NCBI GenBank assembly: GCA_020002185.1
Contig: CM034538.1
Location: 68,298,211 to 68,362,210 of the forward strand
DNA length: 64,000 nucleotides
DNA from: Paraescarpia echinospica
Lineage: Eukaryota; Annelida; Polychaeta; Sabellida; Siboglinidae
Direction of reading: 5' to 3'
Below are positions 58,965-64,000 of this stretch, piece by piece. How positions within the stretch are numbered: position 1 is the stretch's first letter; each line of letters begins with the position of its first letter. Position numbers and translations under genes: made by a program. The notes under the pieces are model-generated. The model was not told the origin of the DNA and searched no databases. It was given only the letters and a program-made list of their open reading frames with translations.

Positions 58965-59573
58965 TCAATAGGTGAACGTATTGTTACACCTCTAGTAACT
59001 ACACAAATCAATAGGTGAACATATTGTTATGCCTCTAGTAACTACACAAATCAATAGGTGAACGTATTGTTACACCTCTAGTAACTACACAAATCAATAG
59101 GTGAACGTATTGTTACACCTCTAGTAACTACACAAATCAATAGGTGAACATATTGTTACACCTCTAGTAACTACACAAATCAATAGGTGAATGTATTGTT
59201 ACACCTCTAGTAACTACACAAATCAATAGGTGAACATATTGTTACACCTCTAGTAACTATACAAATCAATAGGTGAACATATTGTTACACCTCTAGTAAC
59301 TATACAAATCAACAGGTGAACGTATTGTTATACCTCTAGTAACTACACAAATCAATAGGTGAACGTATTGTTTCAACTCTAGTAACTACACAAATCAATA
59401 GGTGAATGTATTGTTACAGCTCTAGTAACTACACAAATCAATAGGTGAATGTATTGTTACAACTCTAGTAACTACACAAATCAACAGGTGAACGTATTGT
59501 TACACCTCTATTAACTACACAAATCAATAGGTGAACATATTGTTACACCTCTACTAATTACACAAATCAAGAA
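58965..59573. repeat. 43-bp minisatellite abutting the bHLH exon donor
   Basis: About 14 copies of a 43-bp unit with ACACCTCTAGTAACTACACA and AATCAATAGGTGAACGTATT. Its right end is about 12 bp from the donor site of the bHLH exon, so in the transcript the array starts almost immediately after the 5' splice site. Confidence 0.96.
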
Positions 59574-59585
59574 CAAATAACTTAC

Positions 59586-59824
59586 TTTTGATGGCTTTGT
59601 TGGGCACTGACCCTGCGATAGACCAGGGTGGGTCACCGTGACAGCAGAAGTCTCGTAGCTTCAGGTAGCTGATGCTGAGGCGGATGATGGATGCCTTGTC
59701 CAGTTGACTGGTGATGGCGGGCGGCAGAGGCAACATCTTAGCTAGTTCATAGAACTCATAGTTCTCTTTGCCCCGTCTTGAGCGTGCGGCATCACGTGAC
59801 TTCTCCTTGCGAAGCTCCAAGATG
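59586..59824 (-). CDS. bHLH-domain exon of a trachealess/NPAS1/3-class transcription factor
   Basis: A 239-bp minus-strand exon with acceptor TGTGTATTTCCAG (branch-like TAATGAC about 25 bases upstream) and donor AAAA|GTAAGT. It begins with the third base of a codon and ends with the first base of the next, leaving 79 codons. The basic region reads [20 protein letters not shown], then helix 1 ([11 protein letters not shown]), the loop, and helix 2 ([20 protein letters not shown]), ending in GDPPW, the signature end of this class. This near-identical wording separates it from SIM, HIF and AHR. Proteins of this class enter the nucleus, pair with ARNT/Tango and bind ACGTG-core DNA; trachealess directs tubular organ fate in Drosophila and NPAS1/3 act in the vertebrate nervous system. 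A CC pair before HGDPPW is unusual. The ORF containing the exon continues into intron on both sides (the first 20 and last 10 residues are not coding). Confidence 0.96.
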
Positions 59825-60267
59825 CTGGAAATACACAGGGTGTCATTACGGGGGACAGGTTTATTATGGTGTTGGTACTGCAACAGTACTGCAGTACTAT
59901 GCTGTGATGGTGTTGCTATAGTGCTGCGATTTGTATTGCGACTGTATTGTGATAGTAGTCAAATCTCGCTGTACGGTCACCTCAGTAATAATAAAGCCAG
60001 CTCCCAATTAGGGCCAAACTGGCTGACCTTAATGGTAAGGTTCTTCTTCATTGTGATATTATTACAATATAATTGTGATAGTATTACAATATAATTGTGA
60101 TAGCATTACAATATAATTGTGATAGTAAACACTCCAATACTACCACAGGTGATAGTGTTACGATATAATTGTGATAGTAAAAATTACAATACTACCACAT
60201 GTGATAGTATTACAATATAATTGTGATAGTAAATATTGCAATACTACCACAGGTGATAGTATTACAA
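59825..60267. repeat. Intron upstream of the bHLH exon, with degenerate repeats
   Basis: Minus-strand polypyrimidine/branch region next to the exon, then from about 60045 to 60260 a degenerate repeat of TGTGATAGTATTACAATATA with AATACTACCACAGGTGATAG. No upstream exon is recognised here. Confidence 0.6.
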
Positions 60268-61762
60268 GACGTCACCAGTACAGGTCAAGAGGAACAATTA
60301 GCACAGTGACACGGGACAACCTAATATAGACGTCACCAGTACAGGTCAAGAGGAACAATTACCACAGTGACACAGGACAACCTAATAAAGACGTCACCAG
60401 TACAGGATCATGAGGAACAATTAGCATAGTGACACAGGACAACCTAATAAAGACGTCACCAGTACAGGATCAAGAGGAACAATTAGCACAGTGACACAGG
60501 ACAACCTAATAAAGACGTCACCAGTACAGGTCAAGAGGAACAATTAGCACAGTGACACAGGACAACCTAATAAAGACGTCACCAGTACAGGTCAAGAGGA
60601 ACAATTAGCACAGTGACACAGGACAACCTAATAAAGACGTCACCAGTACAGGATCAAGAGGAACAATTAGCACAGTGACACAGGACAACCCAATAAAGAC
60701 GTCACCAGTACAGGTCAAGAGGAACAATTAGCACAGTGACACAGGACAACCTAATAAAGACGTCACCAGTACAGGATCAAGAGGAACAATTAGCACAGTG
60801 ACACAGGACAACCCAATAAAGACGTCACCAGTACAGGTCAAGAGGAACAATTAGCACAGTGACACAGGACAACCTAATAAAGACGTCACCAGTACAGGAT
60901 CAAGAGGAACAATTAGCACAGTGACACAGGACAACCTAATAAAGACGTCACCAGTACAGGTCAAGAGGAACAATTAGCACAGTGACACAGGACAACCTAA
61001 TAAAGACGTCACCAGTACAGGATCAAGAGGAACAATTAGCAGTGACACAGGACAACCCAATAAAGACGTCACCAGTACAGGTCAAGAGGAACAATTAGCA
61101 CAGTGACACAGGACAACCTAATAAAGACGTCACCAGTACAGGATCAAGAGGAACAATTAGCACAGTGACACAGGACAACCTAATAAAGACGTCACCAGTA
61201 CAGGTCAAGAGGAACAATTAGCACAGTGACACAGGACAACCTAATAAAGACGTCACCAGTACAGGATCAAGAGGAACAATTAGCACAGTGACACAGGACA
61301 ACCTAATAAAGACGTCACCAGTACAGGATCAAGAGGAACAATTAGCACAGTGACACAGGACAACCCAATAAAGACGTCACCAGTACAGGTCAAGAGGAAC
61401 AATTAGCACAGTGACACAGGACAACCTAATAAAGACGTCACCAGTACAGGATCAAGAGGAACAATTAGCACAGTGACACAGGACAACCTAATAAAGACGT
61501 CACCAGTACAGGATCAAGAGGAACAATTAGCACAGTGACACAGGACAACCTAATAAAGACGTCACCAGTACAGGATCAAGAGGAACAATTAGCACAGTGA
61601 CACAGGACAACCTAATAAAAACGTCACCAGTACAGGTCAAGAGGAACAATTAGCACAGTGACACGGGACAACCTAATAAAGATGTCACCAGTACAGGATC
61701 AAGAGGAACAATTAGCACAGTGACACAGGACAACCTAATAAAGACGTCACCAGTACAGGGAG
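60268..61762. repeat. 61/62-bp minisatellite, about 24 copies
   Basis: The unit begins GACGTCACCAGTACAGG and holds AGAGGAACAATTAGCACAGT and GACACAGGACAACCTAATAA. One indel (GGTCAAG versus GGATCAAG) divides copies into 61- and 62-bp forms, which often alternate, suggesting a dimer unit. Each copy holds the CRE half-site CGTCA within GACGTCAC. Confidence 0.97.
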
Positions 61763-63407
61763 TCACAGACACATGGCCCGCCCAGATCAACAGTCTAATC
61801 AGATCTGTCCCAGTCACATGTCTCATGCATGTGCTGAACGCTGCCTGACATGCATGTTCGCCCTGATCATGCAAGCATGCACACAGAGCGTGCTGGCATG
61901 CCGGCGAAGGTGATAACATGATTAGTGTCTATTGTGAAATCTTTGATGCAGACAGCACGGTGGAGATCAATAGACTGGTGTAAGCATCTGCCGGCCTAGA
62001 TAGTCACACCACCACGCTCAATGAGGACATATCTGTTGCTGTCACAGTATATGGCAGAAACAAAATGTACAACTGGCAGGCCTTCTATATTATAATTTTA
62101 CAAACATTTTGTTGCATAAAAATCATTAGAAACCCGAGCTGAGAACCACTTTACAATGAAAGGGGTAAGCAGAATTAAAACTGTTGACAACTGGGTACGC
62201 CAATGTGCAACTGTTTGAACCAAATGTTTTCACATGACGGAAGTAACTGATTTTTTTACTATGAATCTGCATGAGAAATACCACTATTTCTATCAGATGA
62301 TAAGACAGAACATCTTGATTTAACAATCTGCAATCCAATACAAAAACTCCAGTGGCAAGTGGACAGGGAAGTCGTATTGACTTATCAAGAGTCCATCAAT
62401 ATTTCTCATTTATGAGTACCAGTAATTAACCTGCCATTCTGAGATAGTTGTCAATTCTGTACAAAGCATGGGGTACAAAGTCGTACATAGCTATAATACA
62501 GTGTTTGGGAATGGTTAGGGACTGTTCTAACATGTAAACCTTGTTGCCCAAAATATCTACTGGTCACCCCCAAACAAAGATGGACATATTAGGTATTAGC
62601 CACATGCATGTAGCGAGATCTCTCTCTTGTCGTAGTAACTACAGAGTCGATCCTTGCTTTATATACTTCTAACGGTCAAGTGTTTTATACACTTCCTTTG
62701 AGTACTGCCTGGTACACACACATTCTTAATTTACTGCTCAACGACAAAATGTTTCAAGACGGTGAACTATTGACTTAAGAAATAAATTGTGATTTACAAA
62801 ACAACGCTACACAAATGTTCTTAAATTAATGTTACTGTAATTGCCTGGTTGGTTGGGTTAAAAATAAAAACTCTTTAGCGCAGGTGCATAATGTAAATGG
62901 ACAATGGGGCTGTGTTGCCAAATTCACACGGTTTTTCAAAAGCACTCAACTACTGACACAGGTCACTGCACAGACAAATAAATAGCTAAAAAGGTTTGAT
63001 TTCTTTCCCTCATGTCAATTATACATGTCGGTTTTCTTGATTTATAGTGTCCAAATTGGTTTGAAAGTTCTCAGCCACATGTCATTCTATTCATCTATTT
63101 ATATATTCAGTTATAAAAGACTGCCTGTTTGGTTTACTAACAGATCACACCCTTACTCATTTGGTTTTTGTGGAAGCAAGATTTGTACATCATAACAGTC
63201 ACTTAGTTATATTTATATTGCTCACAGTCTGTTTTTGTGACAACACAACATAGTGACTTCAATATAGACCTATTTTAAGTGATGACCGACAACTTGGCCT
63301 TTATACCGGCAGTTATTATCCATAACAGAACAACATATTATATTCTTATCAGAGTTATTCTCTTGCTTACAGAAATAGTTTTAGGGCATAATACTAAGTA
63401 CTGTACC
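61763..63407. other. Intronic unique DNA
   Basis: No upstream exon of the bHLH-PAS gene was recognised. The 89-residue minus ORF at 61650-61919 is partly array-derived. Mostly AT-rich. Confidence 0.4.
62340..62425 (-). mobile_element. Possible 3' tip of a CR1-like LINE
   Basis: ACTCCAGTGGCAAGTGGACA, GGGAAGTCGTATTGACTTAT and CAAGAGTCC align with 56445-56500 (ACTCTAGATGGCAGGTGGAC, AAGGAAGCCTTTTGGCTTAT, CGAGAGTCC). Only the last ~80 bp are kept. Confidence 0.55.
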
Positions 63408-63516
63408 ATATACTCATAACAACATATACTCATAACATATACTCATAACAACATATACTCATAACAACATATACTCATAACAACATATACTCATAACAAC
63501 ATATACTCATAACAAC
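63408..63516. repeat. 16-bp tandem repeat
   Basis: About 6-7 copies of AACAACATATACTCAT, one unit shortened near 63430. Confidence 0.93.
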
Positions 63517-64000
63517 ATTTGTTGAACATGCCCAAATTAGAATTAATAATACAGTTCAATGTAATCTGTTAATATTATTTTGTATTTAATAGTGTAAATT
63601 TGACATAAATATGGTGCTCATTCATACTTTAATTTAAATGTCTTGAAAAGTTCCTGTAAAATTCTGTTCTATGCATTGTTTGTAATATGAAATTAACATT
63701 GTTCTAGTGACCATTTCTATACAATAAACATGGAGCAATACTTCAGAAAAATAATAAAATAAACATTATCTGGTAGTGGTCATATGTCACCGTCTTTATA
63801 AAAAAAATATTTTTAAATGTTTAGAAAGAAACCATACTGCAGCAAATTTGTGTTTATATAAAGGAAAAATAGAATATGGGTAAATGTTGGCCCCCTTAAA
63901 GACACCTTTAACAAACATCTACTTTTAATATCTTGAAGGGTCTTAAAAACAAAAATGTTACATATTGCTTAAAATTGCTTGTAAAGGTAATATTTATAAA
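63517..64000. other. AT-rich DNA to the right edge
   Basis: No feature seen. Confidence 0.5.

Larger units (their letters stand above)
28485..59585 (-). other. 31.1-kb intron of the bHLH-PAS gene
   Basis: Bounded by donor AAAA|GTAAGT at 59585-59584 and acceptor TTGACAG at 28490-28485. It holds about ten tandem arrays, a long inverted-repeat element, several LINE and SINE remnants and candidate regulatory blocks. The vertebrate relative NPAS3 is also known for very large introns. Whether further small exons or alternative first exons lie inside could not be judged. Confidence 0.8.

Noticed and set aside
59825..64000. Upstream N-terminal exon or promoter of the bHLH-PAS gene
   Set aside because: The N-terminus of this class is poorly conserved and no ORF with a donor in the right phase stood out; no promoter could be supported.

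Overview
This is a gene-poor, repeat-rich window from an animal genome. Splice sites, non-LTR retrotransposon remnants, tRNA-derived SINE-like repeats, long inverted repeats and interstitial TTAGGG-type repeats all fit a metazoan. The repeat types feel like a marine invertebrate, possibly a mollusc or other lophotrochozoan, but the taxon is inferred only weakly. No bacterial features are present.

The only coding sequence I can support is two exons of one minus-strand gene. Positions 59824 to 59586 encode the bHLH domain and positions 28484 to 28405 encode the linker and the first residues of PAS-A. The peptide is that of the trachealess/NPAS1/NPAS3 class of bHLH-PAS transcription factors. Splice sites and codon phases agree (phase 1 junction, then a phase 0 end). 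The 31.1 kb intron between them, and the flanking introns that run off both window edges, make up everything else. The remaining exons (N-terminus, rest of PAS-A, PAS-B, C-terminus) were not found and are expected to the right (5') and left (3').

Roughly a third of the window by my coordinates is tandem arrays: more than 20 different minisatellites with units of 11 to 71 bp, many of them 37 to 47 bp. They lie at 1-912, 3807-4157, 4915-5330, 5461-5856, 6239-7115, 10520-12580, 12790-14168, 17424-17755, 20375-22985, 23380-23690, 25405-26905, 27030-28125, 33005-33240, 34470-35640, 37966-38745, 39241-39605, 40810-41580, 48040-48545, 49269-52060, 53950-54255, 58965-59573, 60268-61762 and 63408-63516. 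Almost all long ORFs here are by-products of these arrays.

Between the arrays are retrotransposon scars: a CR1-like LINE at 56405-57975, solo 3' ends at 42644 and 62345, a different LINE 3' end at 40127, and four short LINE C-terminal remnants. There are also several tRNA-derived SINE-like copies, a 3.3 kb inverted-repeat element (30729-34055) with a small MITE in its loop, and AT-rich unique stretches. Some of these hold homeodomain/POU-type motifs and resemble conserved noncoding DNA around developmental genes.

The most interesting points are: two minisatellites that appear to have grown out of mobile-element sequence (a LINE C-terminus and a tRNA-SINE); a 31-copy array carrying 22 ACGTG cores, the core bound by bHLH-PAS dimers, inside a bHLH-PAS gene; an array that begins within about 15 bases of the bHLH exon donor; and several arrays with higher-order repeat structure.
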